From assembly GCF_000568815.1 (NCBI RefSeq), contig NZ_CP007201.1, positions 1,302,001 to 1,366,000 of the forward strand: a stretch of DNA of 64,000 nucleotides, in the 5' to 3' direction. Of the stretch, positions 1 to 7,261 are shown piece by piece. Under the pieces are notes generated by a model. That model saw only the letters and a list, made by a program, of their open reading frames with translations, searched no databases and was not told the origin of the DNA. Made by a program: the position numbers and the translations under genes. The DNA comes from Sulfurospirillum multivorans DSM 12446. Its GTDB lineage: Bacteria; Campylobacterota; Campylobacteria; Campylobacterales; Sulfurospirillaceae. Within the stretch, counting starts at the first letter, position 1; each line of letters begins with the position of its first letter.

Positions 1-26
1 AACCTTAAAACATGGATGCAAAAAAA

Positions 27-305
27 TTAATGCTGATCGTTATTCTGTGGGCTACAGGGCTTAAAAAACTCACAAATATCTACTTCTAAAACCGTTGCAA
101 TTTTATAAAGATGCTCAATGTTGTAATGCTTTCTTTCCAATCCTGCTTCAATTTTTGCAATGGTACTTACCGATTTGTGTCCAATTGTGAGCGCTAAATC
201 CAGTTGTGTGATTTTTTTTAGCTTTCGTATACGCTGGACATTGTATGCTATACGTCGGTAAAAAGCTTCAATTTCTGATTTAGAAAACTCTTTGTACAGT
301 AACAT
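27..305 (-). CDS. XRE-family helix-turn-helix regulator (copy 1)
   Basis: Small (92 residue) Cro/C1-type DNA-binding protein. The helix-turn-helix spans roughly residues 22-78 (VQRIRKLKKITQLDLALTIG, then SVSTIAKIEAG, then HLYKIATVLEV), with nothing else in the protein except an N-terminal FYRRIA segment. It is clearly paralogous to the 90-residue regulator at 5634-5906: both have a Y-x-x-I-A lead-in, an EHLYKIA block and a C-terminal EFF/EFFD. It is divergent from the GGDEF gene at 409, and two copies of a near-palindromic 14-mer lie in the gap. It probably represses itself and/or the GGDEF gene; that is inferred from arrangement only. The family and fold are clear, the target is not. Confidence 0.9.
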   Translation of the reverse strand: MLLYKEFSKSEIEAFYRRIAYNVQRIRKLKKITQLDLALTIGHKSVSTIAKIEAGLERKHYNIEHLYKIATVLEVDICEFFKPCSPQNNDQH

Positions 306-309
306 ATAT

Positions 310-376
310 TTCCCTATAGTGAAGTATGGTTTAAGTTTATACTGGTTAGAATCATTTTAAAATTCCCTATAGTGAA
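310..376. promoter_or_regulatory. Two identical 14-bp near-palindromes, candidate XRE operators
   Basis: TTCCCTATAGTGAA occurs at 310-323 and again, identical, at 363-376. Each copy is symmetric except at one base pair (TTC-N-CTATAG-N-GAA). The starts are 53 bp apart, about five helical turns, which would place two bound dimers on the same DNA face. They lie between the divergent XRE and GGDEF genes. Binding by the adjacent regulator is an inference. Confidence 0.6.
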
Positions 377-408
377 CATTCTAAAAATAAAACTCCTGGC
401 AAAATGTA

Positions 409-1014
409 ATGATGGATCAAGAGACACTTTATAAGCTTGTTATTGTAGTATTGATTATTGGCATACTTCTATTACTTTATTACTATCAAAAACGTTTATG
501 TGAATTAAAGTTACATAACGGTCAGCTAGAGTTGCTAAGTCAGTATGATGATTTGACGCAAATCTATAACAGACGTTATTTCCTCGAAATAGTGCAGTAT
601 CATTTTACAAAAATGTATCATCAAAAACCTTCTGCCATTATGATGATTGATATTGACCATTTTAAACAGATTAATGATACACATGGTCATATTTTAGGCG
701 ATGATGTTTTGCAATACGTTGTTAAATTAATCAGTGAACACTTGCGTGAAAGCGATATTTTTGCACGTTATGGTGGCGACGAGTTTATCGTATTTTTTCC
801 TGCTATTTCACAAAAAGATATTTACAATATTGCACTCAGAATTCAATCAAAACTTTTTGAAGATTCCTCGTATGCATCTCCAGTAACGCTAAGCATAGGA
901 ATATGCCTTTTTAGCACCTCTTTAGCACTTCAAAATGTTATTGAATATGCGGATAATGCTCTTTATTCAGCCAAGAGTAAAGGACGCAACCGAATCGAAT
1001 TTTATCCATCTTGA
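409..1014 (+). CDS. Membrane-anchored GGDEF diguanylate cyclase
   Basis: Predicted diguanylate cyclase that makes cyclic-di-GMP from two GTP. One membrane helix at about residues 10-26 is followed by a basic stretch and a GGDEF domain to the C-terminus. Visible motifs are DDLT (47-50), NRRYF (54-58), the metal site in MMIDIDHFK, and an intact GGDEF at 122-126. RESD at 113-116 sits exactly five residues before GGDEF, matching an RxxD inhibitory I-site, so product inhibition is expected. At 201 residues it has little sensory domain, which suggests control at the transcriptional level by the divergent XRE gene. The start may be either of two adjacent ATGs (409 or 412); no strong ribosome binding site is visible. 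Confidence 0.9.
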   Translation: MMDQETLYKLVIVVLIIGILLLLYYYQKRLCELKLHNGQLELLSQYDDLTQIYNRRYFLEIVQYHFTKMYHQKPSAIMMIDIDHFKQINDTHGHILGDDVLQYVVKLISEHLRESDIFARYGGDEFIVFFPAISQKDIYNIALRIQSKLFEDSSYASPVTLSIGICLFSTSLALQNVIEYADNALYSAKSKGRNRIEFYPS

Positions 1015-1039
1015 AAAAACCTGTAAATCAGAGTACAAT
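1011..1039 (+). promoter_or_regulatory. Sigma-70 type promoter of the thiamine operon
   Basis: TTGAAA at 1011-1016 and TACAAT at 1034-1039 are separated by 17 bp, a near-consensus promoter. The -35 box overlaps the stop codon of the upstream GGDEF gene. Transcription would begin just before the TPP riboswitch. Confidence 0.7.
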
Positions 1040-1051
1040 TGTCCTTAATAG

Positions 1052-1150
1052 TTCGTGCTAGGAGGGCTGGTAAACCAGCTGAGATAAAGAATGGTGATTC
1101 TTTGATCCTTGTGACCTGATCTGGGTAATGCCAGCGTAGGAAAGCTCAAT
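1052..1150 (+). ncRNA. TPP riboswitch (THI element)
   Basis: Leader RNA that senses thiamine pyrophosphate. The conserved aptamer landmarks are present: a GCTGG-TAAA-CCAGC hairpin (1066-1079), the CTGAGA motif right after it (1079-1084), and the ACCTGATCTGGGTAATGCCAGC block followed by GTAGGAAAGC. Downstream, AGCCCTCC at 1177-1184 is an exact complement of GGAGGGCT at 1061-1068 in the aptamer, so it is a good candidate for the alternative (aptamer-breaking) pairing of the expression platform. It controls thiD-cytX-thiM. Confidence 0.95.
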
Positions 1151-1200
1151 CAAACCAACACACATCCTCCTTTTTAAGCCCTCCCACGACCTTCATTATC

Positions 1201-1225
1201 TTTACATGTAAAGCTTACATGTAAA
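1201..1225. repeat. Tandem pair of the TTTACATGTAAA palindrome in the thiD leader
   Basis: Cores at 1202-1211 and 1215-1224 lie between the riboswitch and thiD, starting 56 bases before the start codon. The two copies can also pair with each other to form a longer stem. See the entry at 27487 for the whole repeat family. Confidence 0.85.
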
Positions 1226-1257
1226 CGCAATTCAACTCAATTTTACGAGGAAAACGT

Positions 1258-2061
1258 ATGAAACATTGTTTAACCATAGCAGGATCTGATAGCTGTGGCG
1301 GAGCGGGCATCCAAGCTGATCTAAAAGCCTTTAGTGCTAATGGAACCTATGGCATGAGCGTTATTACCGCGATTACAGCGCAAAATACCCAAGGCGTTTT
1401 TGACGTACAAGACATTAATCCTTCCGTGATACAACATCAAATCGAAGCGATTTTTGATGACATTCGCGTGGACGCTATTAAAATCGGTATGGTTTCGCGT
1501 CCTGAGACGATTGAAATCATCGCTGCAACGCTTAAAAAATACCCTTTACCACCTCTTGTCATCGACCCTGTGATGATCTCCAAAAGTGGGTATGACCTGT
1601 TGCAACCCGAAGCCAAAAAGGCACTCATCGAAATGCTTTTACCGATGGCAACGCTCATTACGCCCAATCTTCCGGAAGCTGAAGTGATCGTAGGCTATAA
1701 AATTGATACGATTGAATTGATGCAAAAAGCAGCGCTTGATCTGCATAAACTGGGGTGCAAATACGTACTGGTTAAAGGCGGGCATCTGGAAAATGATGCG
1801 ACCGATGTGCTGTACGATGGCGCACAGTTTCACCTTTTGCACTCCAAACGACTAGAGACGATAAACACGCATGGAACGGGCTGTACGCTCTCTTCCGCCA
1901 TTGCTGCCAACCTTGCTAAAGGGTTACATGTAAAGGCGGCAGTTGAGGAAGCCAAAGCGTATATCACCGAAGCGATTACACATGGATTTAAATTGGGGCA
2001 TGGCGTGGGGCCTGTGCACCATTTTTACGCACTTTACACCAAAGCAGGAATGGAATCATGA
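1258..2061 (+). CDS. thiD: Hydroxymethylpyrimidine/phosphomethylpyrimidine kinase
   Basis: Phosphorylates hydroxymethylpyrimidine (HMP) and HMP phosphate to give HMP pyrophosphate, the pyrimidine half of thiamine. The 267-residue length is standard. Typical blocks are the N-terminal IAGSDSCGGAGIQADLK, VIDPVMISKSG in the middle and NTHGTGCTLSSAIAANLA near residue 205, the anion-hole and catalytic region of the ribokinase-like fold. A ribosome site (ACGAGGAAAACGT) precedes the ATG. It is first gene of a riboswitch-controlled operon and overlaps cytX by 4 bases. One copy of the iterated palindrome at 1924-1933 encodes LHV inside it. Confidence 0.97.
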   Translation: MKHCLTIAGSDSCGGAGIQADLKAFSANGTYGMSVITAITAQNTQGVFDVQDINPSVIQHQIEAIFDDIRVDAIKIGMVSRPETIEIIAATLKKYPLPPLVIDPVMISKSGYDLLQPEAKKALIEMLLPMATLITPNLPEAEVIVGYKIDTIELMQKAALDLHKLGCKYVLVKGGHLENDATDVLYDGAQFHLLHSKRLETINTHGTGCTLSSAIAANLAKGLHVKAAVEEAKAYITEAITHGFKLGHGVGPVHHFYALYTKAGMES

Positions 2062-3269
2062 TGGGAGAAAAAACGAGTTTAAGTGGTTTTGGATTGTTTG
2101 CACTTTGGTTTGGTGCGGCAGTCTCGATGGCAGAGATTTTTACTGGCGGGCTTTTAGCGCCGCTTGGGTTTAGCGAAGGCTTAAAAGCGATTCTTTTAGG
2201 GCATCTGATCGGTGGGATTATTCTTATTTTGGGTGGCTACATTGGAGCGCACAGCAAGCTTCCTGCCATCATGTCGACACGCATCTCTTTTGGGCGTTAT
2301 GGATCGTATCTTTTTTCACTCTTAAATGTACTTCAACTCATTGGTTGGACAGCGGTGATGATCATATCTGGAGGGCGCGCCGCGAATGAGCTTGGCATCA
2401 ATCTTTTTGAGTTTGATAGCATCAACACGTGGGCGATTGCTATTGGTCTATTGATAGCGCTGTGGATTTGGCTTGGAAAAGCGGGCTTTCAAAAGCTCAA
2501 TCTCATCGCTGTAATCCTCCTTTTTATGCTTACCTTGGTATTGTGTGGCGTTGTGTTTCAAGAGGGAAGCATTTTACATGTAAAGCCTACAGGGGAGATG
2601 AGTTTTGGATCAGCTTTAGAGCTTAGCATCATCATGCCGCTTTCGTGGTTGCCGTTGATTTCGGATTATACCCGTTTTGCGAAGAGTAAAAAAGGCGGGC
2701 TCATCGGCAGTTTTACGGGCTATTTTATCGGTAGTTCGCTCATGTATGCCATTGGTCTTGCCATCGCACTTTATGCCAAAGATGCGAGTTTGGGAACGAT
2801 GATGATGGCACTGCATTTGGGCTTTGTCGCCCTTGGCATTGTGCTACTTTCCACTATCACAACGACTTTTTTAGATGCGTACTCCGCAGGTGTAACCTTT
2901 ACCAATATTTTTCCGCACATCAATGAGCGACAGATCGCGTTTGTGATGGCTGTTGTGGGTCTTCTTGTGGCACTCTTTACGCCCATCGAGGAGTACGAAA
3001 CCTTTTTATACGCGATCGGCTCGGTCTTTGGGCCACTTTTCGCGATTGTGCTGAGTGATTATTTCATCTTTAAAAAAGAGCAGATTGAACCCACTTTGGC
3101 TTTACATGTAGGCTCACTTATTGTCTGGGCAATTGGTGTTGCGCTTTATTATCAGTTCATTACGCTCGATCTTCCTTTGGGCTCAACGCTTCCGACGATG
3201 CTTGCAACAAGCATCCTTTTTATCATTTCAAAAAAGGCAATTTCATCATGGACATTCAAGAGCAACTAA
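2058..3269 (+). CDS. cytX: CytX-type hydroxymethylpyrimidine permease
   Basis: Integral membrane transporter of the nucleobase:cation symporter-1 (cytosine/purine permease) family, 403 residues, about 12 hydrophobic helices. The N-terminus (SGFGLFALWFGAAVSMAEIFTGG) fits the CytX branch, whose genes are commonly under TPP riboswitches. It probably imports hydroxymethylpyrimidine, feeding ThiD encoded just upstream. The start overlaps the thiD stop (ATGA) and the 3' end overlaps thiM by 22 bases, indicating translational coupling. The substrate is inferred from context and family. Confidence 0.9.
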   Translation: MMGEKTSLSGFGLFALWFGAAVSMAEIFTGGLLAPLGFSEGLKAILLGHLIGGIILILGGYIGAHSKLPAIMSTRISFGRYGSYLFSLLNVLQLIGWTAVMIISGGRAANELGINLFEFDSINTWAIAIGLLIALWIWLGKAGFQKLNLIAVILLFMLTLVLCGVVFQEGSILHVKPTGEMSFGSALELSIIMPLSWLPLISDYTRFAKSKKGGLIGSFTGYFIGSSLMYAIGLAIALYAKDASLGTMMMALHLGFVALGIVLLSTITTTFLDAYSAGVTFTNIFPHINERQIAFVMAVVGLLVALFTPIEEYETFLYAIGSVFGPLFAIVLSDYFIFKKEQIEPTLALHVGSLIVWAIGVALYYQFITLDLPLGSTLPTMLATSILFIISKKAISSWTFKSN

Positions 3270-4051
3270 ACGACGTATTTGAAGCTCTGCAAAACAAGCG
3301 CGCTTTAATTCATCACATCACCAATTATGTCACGGTCAATGACTGCGCCAATGTGGTTTTAGCCATGGGTGCCTCGCCGATTATGGCAGATGAACTCAGT
3401 GAAGTAGAGGAGATGGTCGGCATTTGCGATGCGCTGGTTTTAAACATAGGCACAGCTAACGAGCGCATCATCGGTTCCATGATCAAAGCGGGTAAAGCAG
3501 CAAACGCCAAAGGCATCCCCGTGGTGCTTGATCCTGTCGGCGTGGGTGCAACACCGTTTCGTCGCGAGAGTGTTGCAAAGCTCATGGACACGATCTCTTT
3601 TAGTGTGATTCGTGGCAATATGGCGGAAATCAAAACCATTGCAGGGCTTGAAGCCAAAAGCACAGGCGTTGACTCGTTGGAAGAGGAGAGTGATGGCGCT
3701 AAAATCGCTTTAAATCTCGCAAAAAAGCTGGGTTGTGTGATTGCGATTACGGGCAAAATTGACATTGTGTCAGATGGCTCGAGTACGTATGCACTTGATA
3801 ATGGCGATAGTGCTTTGACCAAACTAACAGGAACAGGGTGTATGAGCACCTCACTCATTGGCAGTTTTTTAGGCGCATCCAACAAGGCACTTGCAAGTGC
3901 AATAGCTGGTATTTTAACCATGTCTATTGCAGGCGAAGTAGCGGGTAAAAGCCAAGGAATGGGAACTTTTCACACATCACTCATCGATGCAATAAGCCAA
4001 ATGGATGCACAAAGTATGACCAAGAGAGCCAAGATAGACTTCATTAAATAA
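3248..4051 (+). CDS. thiM: Hydroxyethylthiazole kinase
   Basis: Salvages the thiazole half of thiamine by phosphorylating hydroxyethylthiazole. It has 267 residues with the family blocks RALIHHITNYVTVNDCANVVLA near the N-terminus, VVLDPVGVGATPFR in the middle, and the KLTGTGCMSTSLIGSFLG catalytic loop near residue 190. It is the last gene of the riboswitch operon, which therefore encodes pyrimidine uptake and phosphorylation plus thiazole phosphorylation: a salvage pathway. The joining enzyme ThiE is encoded 47 kb away (51252). Confidence 0.97.
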   Translation: MDIQEQLNDVFEALQNKRALIHHITNYVTVNDCANVVLAMGASPIMADELSEVEEMVGICDALVLNIGTANERIIGSMIKAGKAANAKGIPVVLDPVGVGATPFRRESVAKLMDTISFSVIRGNMAEIKTIAGLEAKSTGVDSLEEESDGAKIALNLAKKLGCVIAITGKIDIVSDGSSTYALDNGDSALTKLTGTGCMSTSLIGSFLGASNKALASAIAGILTMSIAGEVAGKSQGMGTFHTSLIDAISQMDAQSMTKRAKIDFIK

Positions 4052-4068
4052 TAAAAATTATTATTTAA
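4044..4068 (+). terminator. AT-only inverted repeat at the thiM 3' end
   Basis: Perfect 11-bp arms TTAAATAATAA (4044-4054) and TTATTATTTAA (4058-4068) around a 3-base loop; the repeat includes the thiM stop codon. It has no GC pairs, so it would be weak as a terminator. Confidence 0.35.
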
Positions 4069-4084
4069 GATTGGCTTTAGTTTT

Positions 4085-4122
4085 GATGGAGTAAGATTAC
4101 TCCATCACCATACAAGGAGTAA
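4085..4122 (+). promoter_or_regulatory. Hairpin with alternative pairing to the ferritin-like gene RBS
   Basis: GATGGAGTAA (4085-4094) and TTACTCC-ATC (4097-4106) form a perfect 10-bp hairpin with a 2-base loop. The ribosome binding site of the next gene is GGAGTAA at 4116-4122, the same heptamer found in the left arm (4088-4094). TTACTCC (4097-4103) can therefore pair either upstream, leaving the RBS free, or with the RBS, hiding it. Whether this is a regulated switch is inference. Confidence 0.4.
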
Positions 4123-4125
4123 ATC

Positions 4126-4641
4126 ATGGCAAGAGTTGGAAATTCTATTATTAAAGGTATCGAAGTTCAAGAAATTATTACTACACTCAATCGTGCATAT
4201 GCTGATGAGTGGTTAGCGTACTATCAATATTTTATTGAAGCAAAAGTGGTTAAAGGGTTGATGAAAGATGCTGCCATTGCGGAGCTGGTACAACATGCCG
4301 CGGATGAATTGCGCCATGCAACCATGGTTGCTGATCGTATTATTCAGCTTGGAGGTGCCCCTTTGTTGCACCCAGCGGATTGGCTTAAACAAACCAACTG
4401 TGGTTACGACGCACCCAATGATTTTGATGTGGTTGCGGTCTTAAACGATGCGATTAAAGGCGAACAGTGTGCGATTGCGACGTATTCAAGCATTGTTGAT
4501 CTCACACGCAATAAAGATATTGTGACCTATGACATGGTCTCTCAAATCTTAGCCGATGAAGTTATGCACGAAGAGGACCTTCAAAACTTACACGATGACA
4601 TTACTGAATTTATCAGTGATCTTAAAAAATCAATGAAGTAA
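4126..4641 (+). CDS. Ferritin-like (bacterioferritin/DPS-like) protein
   Basis: A 171-residue four-helix ferritin-like protein with carboxylate/histidine iron-binding motifs: ADEWLAYYQY near residue 28, AADELRHA near residue 60 (ExxH), GEQCAIATY near residue 110 and ADEVMHEEDL near residue 145 (a second ExxH). These make the di-iron site of the bacterioferritin-like family. Likely roles are iron storage or peroxide detoxification in the cytoplasm. It precedes the metal transporter zupT by 13 bases, so the pair may form a small metal-handling unit. The start is fixed by AAGGAGTAAATC before the ATG. Confidence 0.85.
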   Translation: MARVGNSIIKGIEVQEIITTLNRAYADEWLAYYQYFIEAKVVKGLMKDAAIAELVQHAADELRHATMVADRIIQLGGAPLLHPADWLKQTNCGYDAPNDFDVVAVLNDAIKGEQCAIATYSSIVDLTRNKDIVTYDMVSQILADEVMHEEDLQNLHDDITEFISDLKKSMK

Positions 4642-4654
4642 CAAGGCTGTAGGT

Positions 4655-5500
4655 ATGATCGATGTCACGTTAGAGCAGTTCATACCTGCTTTTCTTCTCA
4701 CCCTGTTTGCAGGGCTTAGCACAGGATTTGGCGCACTCATCGCCTTTTTTTCCAAAAATAAAAGTCATACTTTTTTATCCATTGGGTTAGGATTTTCAGC
4801 AGGTGTGATGGTTTATGTCTCCTTTGTTGAGATTCTTTATAAGTCCAAAATGGCGTTTACTACGATCTATGACAGCCCCATTATTGGGGAGTCTTTGGCG
4901 TTAGTCTGTTTCTTTGGAGGCATTGGCATGAGTGCCATCATTGATCGGTTGATTCCTGATGATGTCAACCCGCATGAACCAAAATCCAACAAAGAACTCA
5001 GTGTCCTTAAAGAGGGCAACCAACACTCGGTGCTGAAAGATTCAGCGCTCAAACGTACTGGTATTTTTACGGCTCTTGCAATTGGGATTCACAATTTTCC
5101 AGAAGGCTTTGCTACCTTTATTGCCGCACTTGAAAATATTCATGTTGGCGTTACCATAGCACTTGCTATCGCGATTCACAATATTCCAGAAGGAATGGCT
5201 GTCTCTTTGCCTATCTACCACGCAACAGGAAATCGTAAAAGTGCCTTTTGGTATGCGTTTATCTCAGGTTTGGCAGAACCCGTTGGTGCTCTGGTGGGGT
5301 TTTTTCTTCTGCTTCCCATTATGGGAGAACTTACAATGGGGATTACCTTTGGCATGGTAGCAGGCATTATGGTGTACATCTCGTTTGACGAGCTTTTACC
5401 ATCAGCTAGGGTGTATGGGAATGCCCATACGACGATTTTAGGCATCGTACTTGGTATGATGGTGATGGCGGTGAGTTTGGTTGCTTTTAAATTGATCTAA
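4655..5500 (+). CDS. zupT: ZIP-family zinc (divalent metal) importer ZupT
   Basis: An 281-residue inner-membrane ZIP transporter. The two signature metal-binding helices are present: IGIHNFPEGFATF near residue 148 and IAIHNIPEGMAVS near residue 177, with further glutamates in GLAEPVGA. About eight hydrophobic helices are seen, plus a hydrophilic loop (residues ~100-135) between helices 3 and 4 as usual for the family. It imports zinc and probably ferrous iron. It lies immediately downstream of a ferritin-like gene. Confidence 0.93.
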   Translation: MIDVTLEQFIPAFLLTLFAGLSTGFGALIAFFSKNKSHTFLSIGLGFSAGVMVYVSFVEILYKSKMAFTTIYDSPIIGESLALVCFFGGIGMSAIIDRLIPDDVNPHEPKSNKELSVLKEGNQHSVLKDSALKRTGIFTALAIGIHNFPEGFATFIAALENIHVGVTIALAIAIHNIPEGMAVSLPIYHATGNRKSAFWYAFISGLAEPVGALVGFFLLLPIMGELTMGITFGMVAGIMVYISFDELLPSARVYGNAHTTILGIVLGMMVMAVSLVAFKLI

Positions 5501-5633
5501 TTTAAATTCTTGACACATTTTTCAAGCAAAGCTTTAAAAACTACGTTAACACTGTGTTCTCTTTGGCGCAGAGCCCACGCACCCTTGGTGCTTTTATGTG
5601 TTGTAACGTTGGTTTTAAAAAATTCTATTCAAA

Positions 5634-5906
5634 TTAGTCAAAAAACTCTTTAACCTCTACTTGCAATACTTTGGCAATTTTATAGAGGTGCTCTAACGAA
5701 AAGCGGATATTGCTGTACCCAGCTTCTGCACCTGCTACGAGCGATGTTGATTTGAAGCCTATGAGGTAGGAGAGTTCCAGTTGGCTCAACCCTCTTTTTT
5801 TTCGGATTTGCTGAACCTTTCGGGCGATCTTTTGATAGAAGAGTTTGGTCTCTTCAACGCTACACTCGACTGCTGAAATATTAATATCATTAAATTTTTT
5901 TCTCAT
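5634..5906 (-). CDS. XRE-family helix-turn-helix regulator (copy 2)
   Basis: A 90-residue Cro/C1-type regulator paralogous to the one at 27-305. The helix-turn-helix covers about residues 25-80 (VQQIRKKRGLSQLELSYLIG, STSLVAGAEAGY, EHLYKIAKVLQV). It is divergent from an HD-GYP gene at 6144, mirroring copy 1, which is divergent from a GGDEF gene. Three related inverted repeats in the gap are candidate operators. The recognition helices of the two copies differ, and so do the two operator types, consistent with separate specificities. Confidence 0.9.
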   Translation of the reverse strand: MRKKFNDINISAVECSVEETKLFYQKIARKVQQIRKKRGLSQLELSYLIGFKSTSLVAGAEAGYSNIRFSLEHLYKIAKVLQVEVKEFFD

Positions 5907-5914
5907 GGTGCTTA

Positions 5915-6060
5915 CTCTATTATGATAGATTTTTAAGAACGATGAAGTCTAGTATTCTTGAAACTTCATTACAATCTATTACCGTAGAGTAGATGTTTTT
6001 AAAACGTTTTATCGTATTTATGATAAAGATGTTACATCTTAAACGCTCTATTATAATAGA
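5915..6060. promoter_or_regulatory. Three related inverted repeats, candidate operators of XRE copy 2
   Basis: CTCTATTATGATAGAT at 5915-5930, CTCTATTATAATAGAT at 6045-6060, and the same motif inverted, ATCTATTACCGTAGAG, at 5974-5989. The common form is CTCTA-N6-TAGAT. The second contains the perfect 12-mer CTATTATAATAG. They occupy the AT-rich gap between the divergent XRE and HD-GYP genes and are unlike the operators near XRE copy 1. Regulator assignment is inferred from proximity. Confidence 0.55.
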
Positions 6061-6143
6061 TTATCTTTTTTTAATAGTTAATTATGTATTATTCATTTGA
6101 CACCGTTATTACGTCTGCTTAAAAAATAAAAAAAGAGTCTGAT

Positions 6144-7214
6144 GTGAATACTTTTTCGATCATTGAGCAAGAAATTGTGGAGATGTTCACAACCATTATT
6201 GAGGAAAAAGATGCCTATACTGCGGGCCATTCCAAACGGGTAGCCATGTATAGCACCAAAATTGCTGAAGCGATGGGTTGCAGTGACGATGAACAGAATA
6301 GGGTCTATCAAGCAGGATTGTTACATGATATTGGAAAACTTCTAACGCCTGAATCCATTTTACTTAAACCTCGAAAATTCAATCGTACTGAGTATGCTAT
6401 CATTAAAAACCATTCAACCGATGGTGAAAAAATGCTCAGTTTTATCTCTGCTTTTAAACCGTATATGCCTCTTGTGCGCCACCATCATGAGTATTTTGAC
6501 GGAACAGGGTATCCAGATGGGCTTAAAGGCGATTGTATACCGTTTCTCTCACGGATTATAGCAATTGCTGATGCTTTTGATGCAATGACAACGAACCGTA
6601 TTTATAAACCACGCAAAAGTATCGCTAGTGCTATTAAAGAGCTGCAAAAGTGCAGTGGAACACAATTTGATCCTTTGATTGTGGGCATTGCGACAAAAGT
6701 TTTTAGTACCTATCAAGAGCTTGTATTTATACATCAATTACCCGAATCTGGTGTTCAAGAAGAGCGATTTGCTTATTTTTATAAAGACACATTGACCTCT
6801 GCTTACAGCGGAGAGTATCTTAGCTATTTTTTACATAACAATCATACAAGTAAACGCTTTTTGTGTTGCTATTTTATTCAACTGCATCATGTTCACACCT
6901 ACAACCAAAATTTTGGCTGGAAACTAGGCGATAAACTGCTTAGCGAAGTTGCGCTGCGCTTAAAGATCCTCTTTCATACGCCGTTTATATTTCGAATTTT
7001 TGGCGATGACTTTGTAGTGCTCAATGCTTTACATGTAGAGATTGATGAAGCGCAAGTTAAGGAGAAAATTAGTGTTGGCTTTAATGGTATAGATGTCAGC
7101 ATTAAGCATTTTGCTTTAAAAGATTTTAGCTTAGATGCCTGGGAAAATTTTGAAAACTTTCTAACGCACTCCCAACCATGTTCTATTGAAGATCATCATA
7201 GTAAGCATAATTAA
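6144..7214 (+). CDS. HD-GYP phosphodiesterase with degenerate GGDEF-like tail
   Basis: Cytosolic, 356 residues. The N-terminal HD-GYP domain (about 5-190) should hydrolyse cyclic-di-GMP: GHSKRV around 28, HD at 61-62 in [19 protein letters not shown] at 103-114 and DAFDAMT. A second domain follows, with [22 protein letters not shown] then [11 protein letters not shown]: a GGDEF fold in which GGDEF has become FGDDF, so it is probably a non-catalytic nucleotide sensor. The start is a GTG; an ATG two bases earlier is out of frame. Its XRE neighbour and candidate operators suggest transcriptional control. The order HD-GYP then GGDEF is the reverse of the common GGDEF-EAL layout. Confidence 0.88.
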   Translation: MNTFSIIEQEIVEMFTTIIEEKDAYTAGHSKRVAMYSTKIAEAMGCSDDEQNRVYQAGLLHDIGKLLTPESILLKPRKFNRTEYAIIKNHSTDGEKMLSFISAFKPYMPLVRHHHEYFDGTGYPDGLKGDCIPFLSRIIAIADAFDAMTTNRIYKPRKSIASAIKELQKCSGTQFDPLIVGIATKVFSTYQELVFIHQLPESGVQEERFAYFYKDTLTSAYSGEYLSYFLHNNHTSKRFLCCYFIQLHHVHTYNQNFGWKLGDKLLSEVALRLKILFHTPFIFRIFGDDFVVLNALHVEIDEAQVKEKISVGFNGIDVSIKHFALKDFSLDAWENFENFLTHSQPCSIEDHHSKHN

Positions 7215-7261
7215 AAATATTTATAGATATACAAAAATCAAATGGGCAAAAGGAGTTAAAT

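Noticed and set aside
3325-3921. 198-codon open frame antisense to thiM
   Set aside because: It mirrors a clear thiM gene, has low-complexity Ser/Ala/Pro composition, no ribosome site and no recognisable domain.
5531-5620. Possible attachment site or tRNA remnant between zupT and XRE copy 2
   Set aside because: Only a loose inverted repeat (ACGTTAACAC against GTGTTGTAACGT) with gaps; no tRNA fold, no integrase and no matching repeat found.
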